DNA of 64,000 bases, from positions 282,911 through 346,910 of the forward strand of contig CAYUIT010000001.1 in the NCBI GenBank assembly GCA_964444835.1, in the 5' to 3' direction. Under the pieces are notes generated by a model. It had not been told where the DNA came from and made no database searches. It worked only from the letters and a program-made list of their open reading frames with translations. The translations under genes were made by a program, and so were the position numbers. Source of the stretch: CADEED01 sp964444835 (lineage in GTDB: Bacteria; Pseudomonadota; Gammaproteobacteria; Steroidobacterales; Steroidobacteraceae). Of this stretch, positions 17,035 to 26,543 are shown piece after piece; the first letter of the stretch is position 1, and the number at the start of each line of letters is the position of its first letter.

Positions 17035-18825
17035 CTACGGTCGCTTCGGGATGTACAAATCCGTGAGCGTTCCCTCAAACGCCTCGGCCGACATCGCAAC
17101 CGTCTCCGACAGCGTGGGATGCGGGTGGATCGTGAGACCCACATCGGCCGCATCAGCACCCATTTCGATAGCCAACGCAATCTCCGCGATGAGCTCGCCC
17201 GCGTTGCTCCCGACAATGCCACCACCCAAGACACGCTTCGTCTTCGGATCGAATAGCAGTTTGGTGAAGCCTTCGTCGCGCGCCATCGCAAGCGATCGAC
17301 CACTGGCCGCCCACGGAAACGCCGCGCGCTTGTAGTCGATCCCCTGCTTCTTCGCCTCGGTTTCCGTCAGGCCGACCCACGCAACCTCCGGATCCGTGTA
17401 GGCGACGGACGGGATTACGCGCGCATCGAAATACGCCTTGTGTCCGGCGGCTACCTCAGCGGCGACTTTGGCTTCGTGCGTCGCCTTGTGCGCCAACATA
17501 GGTTGGCCTGCGATATCGCCAATCGCGAAGATGTGCGACGCGCTGGTGCGCATCTGCTTGTCCACCGGGATGAAGCCGCGCTCGTTGACGGTGACGCCGG
17601 CGCGCTCTGCACCGAGCTTTTTTCCGTTCGGCGCGCGCCCCACTGCTACTAACAACTTATCAAAGACTTCAGCGCGCTGCCCGCTCTTGGTCTCGAAAGT
17701 CACTTTGAGACCATCGCTCTGCGCGACCACTGCGGTGACCTTCGTCTCCAGCAGGATCTGTTCGTAACGCGTCTTGAGCCGCTTCTCGAGAGGCTTGACG
17801 AGATCGGGATCGCAGCCCGGCATCAACTGCGGTGTCAGTTCCACAACACTCACATCGACGCCGAGCGAGGCGTAAACGCACGCCATCTCGAGCCCAATGA
17901 TGCCGCCGCCCAGGACGAGCATCCGCCGCGGCAAATCGTGCAACTCGAGCGCGCCGGTGGAGTCGATGACGCGCGGGTCTTGCGGAATGAACGGCAATTG
18001 GATGGGCTCGGAACCTGCCGCAATGATGCAATGCTCGAAGCGGATGCGCTGGCTCTTGCCCTCGTGCGTCACTTCGACCACATGCGGGCTCACGAACTGC
18101 CCGACGCCTTGCACCACTTCGACCTTACGCTGCTTCGCAAGCACTTTCAGACCACCGACGAGCTTGTTAACCACCCCGTTCTTCCAATTCCGCAGCTTGC
18201 CGATGTCGATCTTCGGCACCCCGAAATCGATGCCATGCGCGCGCATCTCATCGGCCTCGTCGATCACCTTCGCCGCGTGCAGCAGTGCCTTCGAGGGAAT
18301 ACAGCCGACATTGAGGCACACACCACCTAACATGGGCCAACGCTCGATGAGGACAACTTGCAACCCGAGGTCGGCCGCGCGAAACGCCGCCGTGTAACCA
18401 CCCGGGCCCGCTCCTAACACGACGAGCTGCGCGGTGCGATCATGTGGGACCTCGGCGACCGCAGCGCTGGCGGCCTGCGCCGGTGGCGTGCTCGCCGCTG
18501 GCGCAGCAGCAACCGGCGTAGCGGTGACCGCCGCACTTGCGGCTTCGTGAACGGGGACCGCCGGCGCCGCAGTGGTTGCTGACGCAGCGCCCCCCTCAAC
18601 CCGCACGAGCTTCGAGCCTTGGCCGACCTTGCCGCCCTTCGCTACGAGAATCTCCGTGACGCGACCCGCCACAGTCGACGGCACATCCATCGTGGCTTTA
18701 TCGGTTTCGAGTGTGACGAGCGGCGTATCCACCTCGATCGCGTCGCCCACTTTCACCAGCACATCGATCACGGATACCTCGGATGCACCTCCGAGATCGG
18801 GCACTAACACCTCGACCATACTCAT
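17035..18825 (-). CDS. lpdA: Dihydrolipoamide dehydrogenase (E3) with N-terminal lipoyl domain
   Basis: The 596-residue protein starts at ATG 18825, overlapping the aceF stop (ATGA). Residues 1-80 form a lipoyl domain with the lipoylated Lys in ETDKATMDVP (Lys 43), then an Ala/Pro/Thr linker (to about 125). The flavoprotein disulfide reductase follows: the FAD site VLGAGPGGYTAAFRA, the redox pair GGVCLNVGCIPSK, the NAD site VLGGGIIGLEMA and the catalytic HPHPTLSE near the C-terminus. It reoxidises dihydrolipoamide of the pyruvate dehydrogenase complex. The E3-lipoyl fusion is known in some Beta- and Gammaproteobacteria and Neisseria, and its presence agrees with an E2 that shows only one lipoyl domain. 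Confidence 0.96.
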   Translation of the reverse strand: MSMVEVLVPDLGGASEVSVIDVLVKVGDAIEVDTPLVTLETDKATMDVPSTVAGRVTEILVAKGGKVGQGSKLVRVEGGAASATTAAPAVPVHEAASAAVTATPVAAAPAASTPPAQAASAAVAEVPHDRTAQLVVLGAGPGGYTAAFRAADLGLQVVLIERWPMLGGVCLNVGCIPSKALLHAAKVIDEADEMRAHGIDFGVPKIDIGKLRNWKNGVVNKLVGGLKVLAKQRKVEVVQGVGQFVSPHVVEVTHEGKSQRIRFEHCIIAAGSEPIQLPFIPQDPRVIDSTGALELHDLPRRMLVLGGGIIGLEMACVYASLGVDVSVVELTPQLMPGCDPDLVKPLEKRLKTRYEQILLETKVTAVVAQSDGLKVTFETKSGQRAEVFDKLLVAVGRAPNGKKLGAERAGVTVNERGFIPVDKQMRTSASHIFAIGDIAGQPMLAHKATHEAKVAAEVAAGHKAYFDARVIPSVAYTDPEVAWVGLTETEAKKQGIDYKRAAFPWAASGRSLAMARDEGFTKLLFDPKTKRVLGGGIVGSNAGELIAEIALAIEMGADAADVGLTIHPHPTLSETVAMSAEAFEGTLTDLYIPKRP

Positions 18826-20018
18826 GGCACGGCCTCGAGCAAGCCCTTGGGATCGGCCAACACCTCGGCCAAATACGTCGTGAAGCGTGCGGCAGCCGCG
18901 CCATCGATGACACGATGGTCGTACGAGAGCGACAGCGGCAACATCAGCCGCGGCACGAATGCACCGTCTTTCCACACCGGCTTCTGCGCCGAGCGTGAGA
19001 CACCGAGAATAGCCACCTCGGGGGCATTGATAATCGGCGTGAACGCCGTGCCGCCGATGCCACCGAGGCTCGAGATTGTGAACGACCCGCCCTGCATCTC
19101 GGCGGCCGACAGCTTCCCCGCCCGCGCCTTCTCCGACAGCTCGGCGAGTTGACGCGCAATATCGTAGACGTCCTTGCGATCGGCGTCGCGAATCACCGGC
19201 ACTAACAAGCCGTTCGGCGTATCGGCCGCAAAGCCGATGTGCACATATTTCTTCAGGACCAGATTCTCGCCGCTAGCATCGAGCGAGGCGTTGAAAGTGG
19301 GAAACTGCTGCAGCGCTTTCACGCAGGCCCGCACGATNNNNNNNNNNNNNNNNNNNNNNNNNNNNNNNNNNNNNNNNNNNNNNNNNNNNNNNNNNNNNNN
19401 NNNNNNNNNNNNNNNNNNNNNNNNNNNNNNNNNNNNNGCTGCACCGACGTGGCCAGTCGTTAGTAACTGCTTGACGAACGCCTTGACGTCATCCGCGACG
19501 ATGCGACCCTTCTCGCCCGTACCCGTCACGCGACTCAAGTCGACGCCGAGCTCGCGGGCAAACTTGCGAACTGACGGACTCGCGTGCGCTCGCGAGAATC
19601 CGAATTCATCGATCTGCGCAAGATCGGTGCGCGTGCCCGGCGGCAACGGACGCGACGGCGCAACGGCAGTCGGCGCAGCGGGTGCAGCAGGCGCAGCCAC
19701 CACGGCGGGCGCCGCCGCCTTTACGGATTCCGGTGCTTTCGCAGGCGTGGCCGCAGGCGCGACAACGGCGCTGGAACTGCTGCCGCGCAGTGTCACGACC
19801 AGATCGCCCGAGGCGACTTGGCCGCCCTTTGCGATATGCACCGTATCGACGACACCTGCGGCCGTCGAGGGCACATCCATGGTGGCTTTCTCGGTCTCGA
19901 GCGTCGCCAATGGCGTGTCGATCTCAACCGTGTCGCCCGGCTTGATCAACACGTCGATGACGGAAACTTTGTCGAAGTTCCCCATATCGGGGACGCGCAC
20001 TTCTATCGCGGTGCTCAC
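18822..20018 (-). CDS. aceF: Dihydrolipoamide acetyltransferase (E2), interrupted by an N gap
   Basis: The start is GTG 20018, preferred over TTG 20039 because a GAGAGG site precedes it and the protein then opens STAIEVRVPDMG. It has one lipoyl domain (Lys in ETEKATMDVPS), an Ala/Pro linker, a peripheral-subunit-binding domain (ASPSVRKFARELGVDL...GRIVADDVKAF), then the catalytic domain with the active-site motif DHRVIDGAAAARF. The 100-N gap removes the start of the catalytic domain. By comparison with E. coli AceF about 60-90 residues are missing, more than 100 bases can encode, so the gap length is nominal. It transfers acetyl from E1 to CoA in the cytosolic complex. Confidence 0.95.
   Translation of the reverse strand: MSTAIEVRVPDMGNFDKVSVIDVLIKPGDTVEIDTPLATLETEKATMDVPSTAAGVVDTVHIAKGGQVASGDLVVTLRGSSSSAVVAPAATPAKAPESVKAAAPAVVAAPAAPAAPTAVAPSRPLPPGTRTDLAQIDEFGFSRAHASPSVRKFARELGVDLSRVTGTGEKGRIVADDVKAFVKQLLTTGHVGAXXXXXXXXXXXXXXXXXXXXXXXXXXXXXXXXXXIVRACVKALQQFPTFNASLDASGENLVLKKYVHIGFAADTPNGLLVPVIRDADRKDVYDIARQLAELSEKARAGKLSAAEMQGGSFTISSLGGIGGTAFTPIINAPEVAILGVSRSAQKPVWKDGAFVPRLMLPLSLSYDHRVIDGAAAARFTTYLAEVLADPKGLLEAVP
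19338..19437. other. Assembly gap (100 N) inside aceF
   Basis: These 100 N have no shared sequence at the flanks, unlike the first gap. The surrounding E2 protein lacks roughly 60-90 residues of the catalytic domain here, so about 180-270 bases are probably missing. Confidence 0.95.
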
Positions 20019-20056
20019 TGGAGGCCTCTCGCTGATCAATGCTGCGGCAAGCGCCG

Positions 20057-22720
20057 TTAGATCGTGACGGGGTTCGGCTTCGACGGATCGATACCGAGTT
20101 TTTGAATCGCGCCGCGCACGGTGGCACGGTCGATCTTGCCATCCTCCGCCAACGCGTGCAGTGCCGCCAACGCGATGTAGTTGCGATCGACCTCAAAGTG
20201 TCTACGCAACGCGGCGCGCGCATCGGAGCGTCCATAACCATCGGTGCCCAGCGTGAAATAGCGGCCCGGCACCCACTGGCGCACTTGATCGGGGACGATG
20301 CGCATGTAGTCTGTTGCCGCGATGAACGGCCCTTCCGCGCTCTTCAGCAATTGTGTCATGTAAGGTACGCGCGGCGTCTCGCCAGGATGCAGCATGTTCC
20401 AACGCTCGCAATCGAGCGCGTCGCGTCGCAGCTCGCTGAACGACGGCACCGAGAACACATCGGCGGGCACGCCGAAATCTTTCTCGAGAAGTTCTGCGGC
20501 GGCGATGCACTCGCGCAAAATCGTACCGGAGCCCATCAGCGTGGCGCGGACCTTGCCGCGACCGCCAATCTGCAGCAGATACATGCCCTTCAAGATACCG
20601 GGCGCCACACCCGGCGGCATCGCGGGCTGCACGTAGTTCTCGTTCATCACGGTGATGTAATAGAAGACGCTCTCGTCTTCGGCATACATGCGCCGCAAAC
20701 CGTCTTGAATAATGACGGTGAGTTCGTAAGCGAATGTCGGGTCGTAAGCGACGCAGTTCGGCACGGTCGTCGCGACCAGTTGGCTGTGCCCGTCTTGGTG
20801 CTGCAAACCTTCCCCGGCGAGCGTCGTACGGCCCGCCGTCGCGCCTAACAAGAAGCCGCGCGTGCGCATGTCGCCCGCCGCCCAAATGAAGTCGCCGACA
20901 CGCTGGAAGCCAAACATCGAGTAGAAGATATAGAACGGCACCATGTGCACGCCGTGGTTAGCGTACGCCGTACCGGCCGCGATCCACGAACACAATGCAC
21001 CCGCTTCGTTGATGCCCTCTTCGAGCATCTGACCTTTCTTGTCCTCGCGATATGACATCAGCTGATCGGCGTCCTGGGGCACATACAACTGGCCCACGGA
21101 CGAATAGATGCCGATTTGGCGGAACAAACCTTCCATGCCGAACGTGCGCGCTTCATCGGGAACGATCGGTACGATGTTCTTGCCGATGTTCTTGTCCTTC
21201 AGCAATTGCGTAAGCATGCGCACGAAGGCCATCGTCGTGGAAATTTCTCGATCGCCAGAGCCTTCCAGCAACGGGTTGAAAGTTTCCAGCGCTGGAATGA
21301 TGAGCGGATCTGCCGTGTTACGGCGCACCGGTAGGTAGCCGCCTAACGACAAGCGCCGTTCGCGCATGTACTTCATTTCGGGGCTATCGTCCGCCGGGCG
21401 AGCAAACGGCAACCGCGCGATATCGTCGTCCGACACCGGAATATTGAAGCGATCGCGGAACAGCCGTAAGCCTTCGTCGTCGATCTTCTTCTGCTGGTGA
21501 GTGACCATCTGGCCTTCGCCAAACTTACCCAGGCCATAGCCCTTGACCGTCTTGGCCAAGATCACCGTGGGTTGGCCTTTGTGGTTCATCGCGGCGTGAT
21601 ACGCCGCGTACACTTTACGCGCGTCGTGGCCGCCGCGATTCAACCGCCAGATCTCGTCATCTGACATGTTAGCGACCATCGCCTTCAGCTCGGGATACTT
21701 GCCGAAGAAATGCTCGCGCGTATACGCGCCGCCCTTGGCCTTGAAATTCTGATACTCGCCGTCAACGCATTCTTCCATCACTCGGCGCAGCAGCCCTTTG
21801 TTGTCCTTGGCTAACAACGGATCCCAGCGACCGCCCCACAGAACCTTGATCACGTTCCAGCCGGCGCCCAAGTAAGCAGCTTCCAGCTCTTGAATGATCT
21901 TGCCATTGCCGCGCACCGGGCCATCGAGCCGTTGCAGATTGCAATTGATGACGAACACCAGGTTGTCGAGCTTCTCGCGCACGGGCATCGTCAGAGCGCC
22001 CATCGACTCGGGCTCGTCGGTTTCACCGTCTCCGAGGAAGGCCCAAATCTTTCGATCCGAAGGCTTCACATGACCGCGATGCTCCAAGTAGCGCTGAAAG
22101 CGCGCTTGGAAAATGGCCATCATCGGACCGAGACCCATCGAGACCGTCGGAAACTGCCAGAAGCCGGGCATCAGCCACGGGTGCGGATACGACGACAAAC
22201 CGTCGCCGGACACCTCTTGGCGAAAATGCCGCAGCTGCTCTTCAGTCAAGCGTCCTTCGAGATATGCACGTGCATACACGCCCGGCGACGAGTGGCCCTG
22301 CATGAACACCATATCGCCTGGGTGCTTATCGGAAGGCGCGCGCCAAAAGTGATTGAACCCCACCTCGTACAACGTGGCCGAAGATGCATAGGTGGAAATG
22401 TGGCCGCCGTACTCCGACGAGATGCGGTTCGCCTGCACGACCATCGCGAGCGCGTTCCAGCGAATGTACGCCTCGATGCGGCGTTCGAGCTCACGGTTGC
22501 CCGCATACTCCGACTCTTGGCCTGGAGAGATGGTGTTGACATACGCGGTGTTCGGCTTGAACGGCAGGTAGGCGCCGGAGCGTCGCGTGTAATCGATGAG
22601 CTTTTCGAGCAGGTAGTGCGCGCGCGTCGGCCCGCTAGTCTTCAGCACCGAATCGATCGCCTCGAGCCATTCGCGTGTTTCGGTAGGGTCGAGGTCCTCG
22701 AGCTTTGGCATTTCAGTCAT
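20057..22720 (-). CDS. aceE: Pyruvate dehydrogenase E1 component, homodimeric
   Basis: The protein from ATG 22720 is 887 residues, the length of E. coli AceE; the longer frame to 22759 adds an unlikely lead. The thiamine diphosphate motif GDGETDEPES...NCNLQRLDGP is present, as are typical blocks such as GHSSPGVYARAYLEGR and YPHPWLMP. It decarboxylates pyruvate and acetylates the E2 lipoyl group. aceF follows after 38 bases and lpd overlaps aceF, giving an aceE-aceF-lpd operon. No PdhR gene is adjacent. The upstream region is shared with a divergent aminopeptidase gene (101 bases), where I cannot place a convincing promoter. Confidence 0.98.
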   Translation of the reverse strand: MTEMPKLEDLDPTETREWLEAIDSVLKTSGPTRAHYLLEKLIDYTRRSGAYLPFKPNTAYVNTISPGQESEYAGNRELERRIEAYIRWNALAMVVQANRISSEYGGHISTYASSATLYEVGFNHFWRAPSDKHPGDMVFMQGHSSPGVYARAYLEGRLTEEQLRHFRQEVSGDGLSSYPHPWLMPGFWQFPTVSMGLGPMMAIFQARFQRYLEHRGHVKPSDRKIWAFLGDGETDEPESMGALTMPVREKLDNLVFVINCNLQRLDGPVRGNGKIIQELEAAYLGAGWNVIKVLWGGRWDPLLAKDNKGLLRRVMEECVDGEYQNFKAKGGAYTREHFFGKYPELKAMVANMSDDEIWRLNRGGHDARKVYAAYHAAMNHKGQPTVILAKTVKGYGLGKFGEGQMVTHQQKKIDDEGLRLFRDRFNIPVSDDDIARLPFARPADDSPEMKYMRERRLSLGGYLPVRRNTADPLIIPALETFNPLLEGSGDREISTTMAFVRMLTQLLKDKNIGKNIVPIVPDEARTFGMEGLFRQIGIYSSVGQLYVPQDADQLMSYREDKKGQMLEEGINEAGALCSWIAAGTAYANHGVHMVPFYIFYSMFGFQRVGDFIWAAGDMRTRGFLLGATAGRTTLAGEGLQHQDGHSQLVATTVPNCVAYDPTFAYELTVIIQDGLRRMYAEDESVFYYITVMNENYVQPAMPPGVAPGILKGMYLLQIGGRGKVRATLMGSGTILRECIAAAELLEKDFGVPADVFSVPSFSELRRDALDCERWNMLHPGETPRVPYMTQLLKSAEGPFIAATDYMRIVPDQVRQWVPGRYFTLGTDGYGRSDARAALRRHFEVDRNYIALAALHALAEDGKIDRATVRGAIQKLGIDPSKPNPVTI

Positions 22721-22821
22721 GGCGGGCAGCGATACTCCAGCGCAGGGGGGCGCAGGCACGCTGTGATAAACTGCGCAGCACGCGGACGCCCCGTTTTTTA
22801 GATCGAATTTTCTTGCCGCCT

Positions 22822-24402
22822 ATGATCGTTTTTCGGTCGCGGGCGGTCAAGCAAACTCCAGCGCCAATAAGGCTTTACGCTCACAAGATTCGGACGATTT
22901 CATTGCTGCCCACCGCCCAGCCCGCACGCATCAAAAACGTGCCTCGCCTCGCGCCGCGCGACTTCGGTCGCTGCGACGCGGTTGTCATCCTCGCCCCCGC
23001 CGATATGGCGCCGCGCGCCCTTAGCGGCTTGCCGGAGGCCGCAACGTGGCGCGCACTGCATGCCCGCGCGAAGCCCAAAGCCGATGCGGTGCGCACGGCG
23101 ACGGCGGCCAATACCAAGCAAACATTGTGCGTACTCGCGTACACCAAACCCGACGCGAGCACCTTCGAATTGCAGGCCTTGGCCGCGCGCGCGATGAAGG
23201 AAGCAACTGGGCGCGCGCCGCGCGTGATCGCGGTCGAGGCACTTCACGGCGGCCGCGAACAATCTGCAGCGCGTACCGCATTGTGGACTGCCGCACTCGC
23301 CGCTGCGCACACGATGCCGAGCTTCCAGAGCAGCAAACGCAAGGCGGAGACACCTGAACTCGTCGGCGTGGGATCGGCCGCCGAACTCAAACCGATCGTG
23401 GCCGCTGCCAAAGCTAACAACCTAGTCCGCTGGCTGACCGCCCTGCCGCCGAATCGGCTCGACGCGCGCAGCTACCGTCGTACGATTCAGCAACTGGCGC
23501 GCGCGAACCGACTCAAGCTCCGTTGGTACGACGAGACCGCATTGCGGCGTTTGGGCGCCGGCGCCTTCCTCGCCGTCAGCGCGGGCAATGCCACAGCCGA
23601 TGCAGGCATTCTTCATTTGCAATACCGACCGCGCACGCGCCGTCGCGGTGTCGATCTCGCGCTCGTCGGTAAAGGCATCCTCTTCGACACGGGCGGCAAC
23701 AATCTCAAGCCTCACCGCAGCATGCTCGACATGCATATCGACATGTCGGGCAGCGCAGTGGCGCTCGCAACGCTGCTCGCGCTGGTCGAGCAGCGCGTTC
23801 CGCTCAATGTCGACTGCTGGCTTGCGATCACGGAAAATCGCATCGGCCCCACCGCGTATCGCCCACAAGACATCGTGCGCGCCTGCAACGGCGTCACCAT
23901 CCAAGTCATCCACACGGATGCCGAGGGTCGCATGGTGCTCGCCGATACGCTGGCGCTCGCGGGACGCGCCGCCCCACGTATGATTTTCGATTTCGCGACG
24001 CTGACCGGCGCCGCAATCTATGCGCTCACCGAGAGAATGGGCGCGGTGCTAACGAATCGCGAGCATCTGCATCCGCTACTGGTCGCTGCCGGCCAATCGA
24101 GCGGCGAGCGCGTGTGGCCGTTCCCGCTCGATGCAGACTTCGACAGCGATATCGATAGCAAAGTGGCCGACGTGCAGCAGTGTTCGGCCGACGGCAAGGG
24201 CGATCACATTCTTGCCGCGCGATTTTTGCAGCGCTTCGTGCCGAAAGAATCGGCCTGGGTACACCTCGACCTCGCGCCGGCGTTACGCCACGGCGGACTC
24301 GGTGCAGTGCCGACCGACATCACCGGATTCGGCGCTCGCTACGCACTCGAGTTGTTACTCGCCCACGGCGTGCTCGACAAGCTGAGCGCAGGGAAAACCT
24401 AA
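22822..24402 (+). CDS. Leucyl aminopeptidase, M17 family
   Basis: This 526-residue protein from ATG 22822 carries the M17 signatures: the metal and catalytic region VGKGILFDTGGNNLKP and the box HTDAEGRMVLADTL (usually NTDAEGR; here Asn is His), followed by FATLTGAA. The N-terminal half is less conserved and rich in Arg/Lys/Ala. M17 enzymes are cytosolic hexamers that release N-terminal residues using two zinc or manganese ions. The stop overlaps the pyrC start (TAATG), so the two are coupled. Divergent from aceE. Confidence 0.92.
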   Translation: MIVFRSRAVKQTPAPIRLYAHKIRTISLLPTAQPARIKNVPRLAPRDFGRCDAVVILAPADMAPRALSGLPEAATWRALHARAKPKADAVRTATAANTKQTLCVLAYTKPDASTFELQALAARAMKEATGRAPRVIAVEALHGGREQSAARTALWTAALAAAHTMPSFQSSKRKAETPELVGVGSAAELKPIVAAAKANNLVRWLTALPPNRLDARSYRRTIQQLARANRLKLRWYDETALRRLGAGAFLAVSAGNATADAGILHLQYRPRTRRRGVDLALVGKGILFDTGGNNLKPHRSMLDMHIDMSGSAVALATLLALVEQRVPLNVDCWLAITENRIGPTAYRPQDIVRACNGVTIQVIHTDAEGRMVLADTLALAGRAAPRMIFDFATLTGAAIYALTERMGAVLTNREHLHPLLVAAGQSSGERVWPFPLDADFDSDIDSKVADVQQCSADGKGDHILAARFLQRFVPKESAWVHLDLAPALRHGGLGAVPTDITGFGARYALELLLAHGVLDKLSAGKT

Positions 24403-25436
24403 TGCAACTCACCATTCGCCGACCGGACGATTGGCATCTGCACTTGCGCGACGGCGCGGCGCTCGCGGCCGTGTTGCCGTATACGGCGGAGCGATTCGCG
24501 CGCGCGATCGTCATGCCAAATTTAAAGCCGCCCGTCACGACCACGGCAGCCGCCCTAGCCTATCGCGAGCGCATACTCGCCGCGCTACCGGCGCCGTTAC
24601 GCTTCGAGCCACTGATGACGCTATACCTCACGGATCGCACCGATCCGGCCGAGGTGAATCGAGCGAAGCAAAGTGGCCGCGTGTTTGGCTTCAAGCTCTA
24701 CCCAGCCGGCGCGACGACACATTCCGATGCCGGAGTGACCGACATTCGTCGCATCGATGCCGTGCTCGAGCGCATGGCGGAGGTCGGCGTCGTCCTGCAA
24801 GTGCACGGCGAAGTGACGCATGAAACGACCGACGTCTTCGAACGCGAAGCACGCTTCATCGACGAAGTGCTCGAGCCCACAGCGAATCGCTTCCCATCGC
24901 TGCCCATCGTGTTCGAACACATCACGACGCAAGCGGCAGTTGACTACGTTCGCGGCGCGCGCGGGCGGATCGCTGCGACGATCACGCCGCAGCACTTGTT
25001 ACACAACCGTAATGCGATATTCCAAGGCGGGATTCGGCCGCACTACTACTGCTTACCCATCTTGAAGACTGAGCGCGATCGTGAGGCCTTGGTCGCAGCA
25101 GCCACGAGCGGCAATCCGCGGTTCTTTCTCGGCACCGACAGCGCGCCCCATTCGCAGGGGGCCAAAGAGAGCGCGTGCGGCTGCGCCGGCATGTTCTCGG
25201 CCCACGCGGGCATTGAGCTTTACGCCGAAGCGTTCGATCGCGCGGGTGCGCTCGATCGACTGGAAGCGTTCGCGTCCGAGTTTGGCCCCGACTTCTACGG
25301 CCTGCCGCGCAACGAGGACACGATCACACTCATCAAGGAATCGTGGACCGCACCGGCGACGCTGCCATTCGGCACAGAAAAGCTGGTCCCCATGCGCAGT
25401 AACGAATCGATTGCATGGGCGCTGCTGCGCTCATGA
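24402..25436 (+). CDS. pyrC: Dihydroorotase, class II type
   Basis: This 344-residue enzyme from ATG 24402, overlapping the peptidase stop by one base, converts carbamoyl aspartate to dihydroorotate in pyrimidine synthesis. It shows the metal site DDWHLHLRDG, the carbamylated Lys in FGFKLYPAGATTHS, metal His residues in LQVHGEV and FEHIT, and the active-site Asp in GTDSAPHS. Length equals E. coli PyrC (348). The next gene, rnt, overlaps by ATGA. The pyrC-rnt order is also found in Pseudomonas. Confidence 0.97.
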   Translation: MQLTIRRPDDWHLHLRDGAALAAVLPYTAERFARAIVMPNLKPPVTTTAAALAYRERILAALPAPLRFEPLMTLYLTDRTDPAEVNRAKQSGRVFGFKLYPAGATTHSDAGVTDIRRIDAVLERMAEVGVVLQVHGEVTHETTDVFEREARFIDEVLEPTANRFPSLPIVFEHITTQAAVDYVRGARGRIAATITPQHLLHNRNAIFQGGIRPHYYCLPILKTERDREALVAAATSGNPRFFLGTDSAPHSQGAKESACGCAGMFSAHAGIELYAEAFDRAGALDRLEAFASEFGPDFYGLPRNEDTITLIKESWTAPATLPFGTEKLVPMRSNESIAWALLRS

Positions 25437-26149
25437 ACGAAACGACCTCCGCGAATTCGGGCGAACTACCGCCGATGTCACGCCGCTTCCGCGGCTTCCT
25501 CCCCGTGGTCGTTGACGTGGAAACCGGCGGCTTCTCGGCCGCAACCGACGCGCTCCTAGAGATCGCAGCCGTTCTGATTGAAATCAACGGCGACGGGCAT
25601 CTTGTACGCGGCGCTACGCATTCGTATCACGTGCGCCCGTTCGAAGATGCGAACATCGAACCCGCGGCGCTCGCGGTCAACGGCATCGATCCGTTCCACC
25701 CGTTACGCCCGGCATTGACCGAAAGCGATGCACTCGGCCGAATTTTCAAAGAAGTGCGCGCCGCGATGAAGCTACAAGCGTGCAAGCGAGCCGTGCTGGT
25801 GGGGCACAACGCCGCGTTCGACTTGGGATTTTTGAATGCCGCCGTGGAGCGCGCCGGGATCAAGCGCAACCCGTTCCATCCGTTTTCATGCTTCGACACC
25901 GCGACGCTCGCAGGCGCCGCGCTTGGGCAGACCGTGCTCGCCAAAGCGGCGTTGATCGCCGGCATTCCGTTCGACTCGAGCGAAGCACACTCCGCCGCCT
26001 ACGATGCCGAGCGCACGGCCGATTTGTTCTGCCTCATCTGCAACACGCTCAACGACAGTTACCGCGCCGCAGAACAGCGCGCGCGGTTGTTAGGCTGGAA
26101 CGATGCGCCTGCGAAAGCCGATGGCGATGCGGAGAACGTCGGCGTCTAG
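25433..26149 (+). CDS. rnt: Ribonuclease T
   Basis: This 238-residue DEDD exonuclease trims 3' ends of tRNA and other stable RNAs. The start is ATG 25433, overlapping the pyrC stop. Exo I is VVDVETGGF (Asp and Glu ligands), Exo II is GHNAAFDLGFL, and Exo III is HSAAYDAERTADLF with the catalytic His. Basic patches such as RAGIKRNPFHPF match the RNA-binding regions of RNase T. Length is normal (E. coli 215) with a slightly longer tail. It converges with grxD across 32 bases in which I see no clear terminator. Confidence 0.96.
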   Translation: MNETTSANSGELPPMSRRFRGFLPVVVDVETGGFSAATDALLEIAAVLIEINGDGHLVRGATHSYHVRPFEDANIEPAALAVNGIDPFHPLRPALTESDALGRIFKEVRAAMKLQACKRAVLVGHNAAFDLGFLNAAVERAGIKRNPFHPFSCFDTATLAGAALGQTVLAKAALIAGIPFDSSEAHSAAYDAERTADLFCLICNTLNDSYRAAEQRARLLGWNDAPAKADGDAENVGV

Positions 26150-26181
26150 GCACGTCCGAGGCGCGACACCGCGCCGCACAC

Positions 26182-26514
26182 TCAGGCTGACGCAGCGGCG
26201 CCGGATGACTGCAGCAGTTCCTTCAACTCGCCACTGCGATACATCTCGAGCACGATGTCGCAGCCGCCGACCAGCTCGCCACCGACGTACAGTTGCGGAT
26301 AGGTGGGCCAGTTCGAGTACTGCTTGAGCGCTTCGCGCAGCTCCGGATCCTCGAAGATATTGACGTGGTGAAAGCGCGCGCCTGAGGCGCGCAACGCTTG
26401 TACCGCTTGCGCGGAGAAGCCGCACTGCGGGAAATCCGGCGTGCCCTTCATGAACAACACGGCAGGTGCTGCGCCCAAATGACCCTTGATGCGTTCGACG
26501 ACGTCGTTACTCAT
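26182..26514 (-). CDS. grxD: Monothiol glutaredoxin, Grx4 type
   Basis: This 110-residue protein has the monothiol active site CGFS in the context MKGTPDFPQCGFSAQAVQAL, the glutathione-binding WPTYPQLYV and the GGCDIVLEM turn. Grx4 proteins bind a 2Fe-2S cluster with glutathione as a homodimer or with BolA, and move clusters in the cytosol. Start ATG 26514, length normal (E. coli 115). It lies 29 bases downstream of the BON lipoprotein gene on the same strand, so co-transcription is likely. Confidence 0.97.
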   Translation of the reverse strand: MSNDVVERIKGHLGAAPAVLFMKGTPDFPQCGFSAQAVQALRASGARFHHVNIFEDPELREALKQYSNWPTYPQLYVGGELVGGCDIVLEMYRSGELKELLQSSGAAASA

Positions 26515-26543
26515 GACAGCTACCTCAAAATGACCGAAAGGGA

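Noticed and set aside
20782..22801. Plus-strand open frames opposite aceE
   Set aside because: They are antisense shadows of a fully conserved E1 protein.
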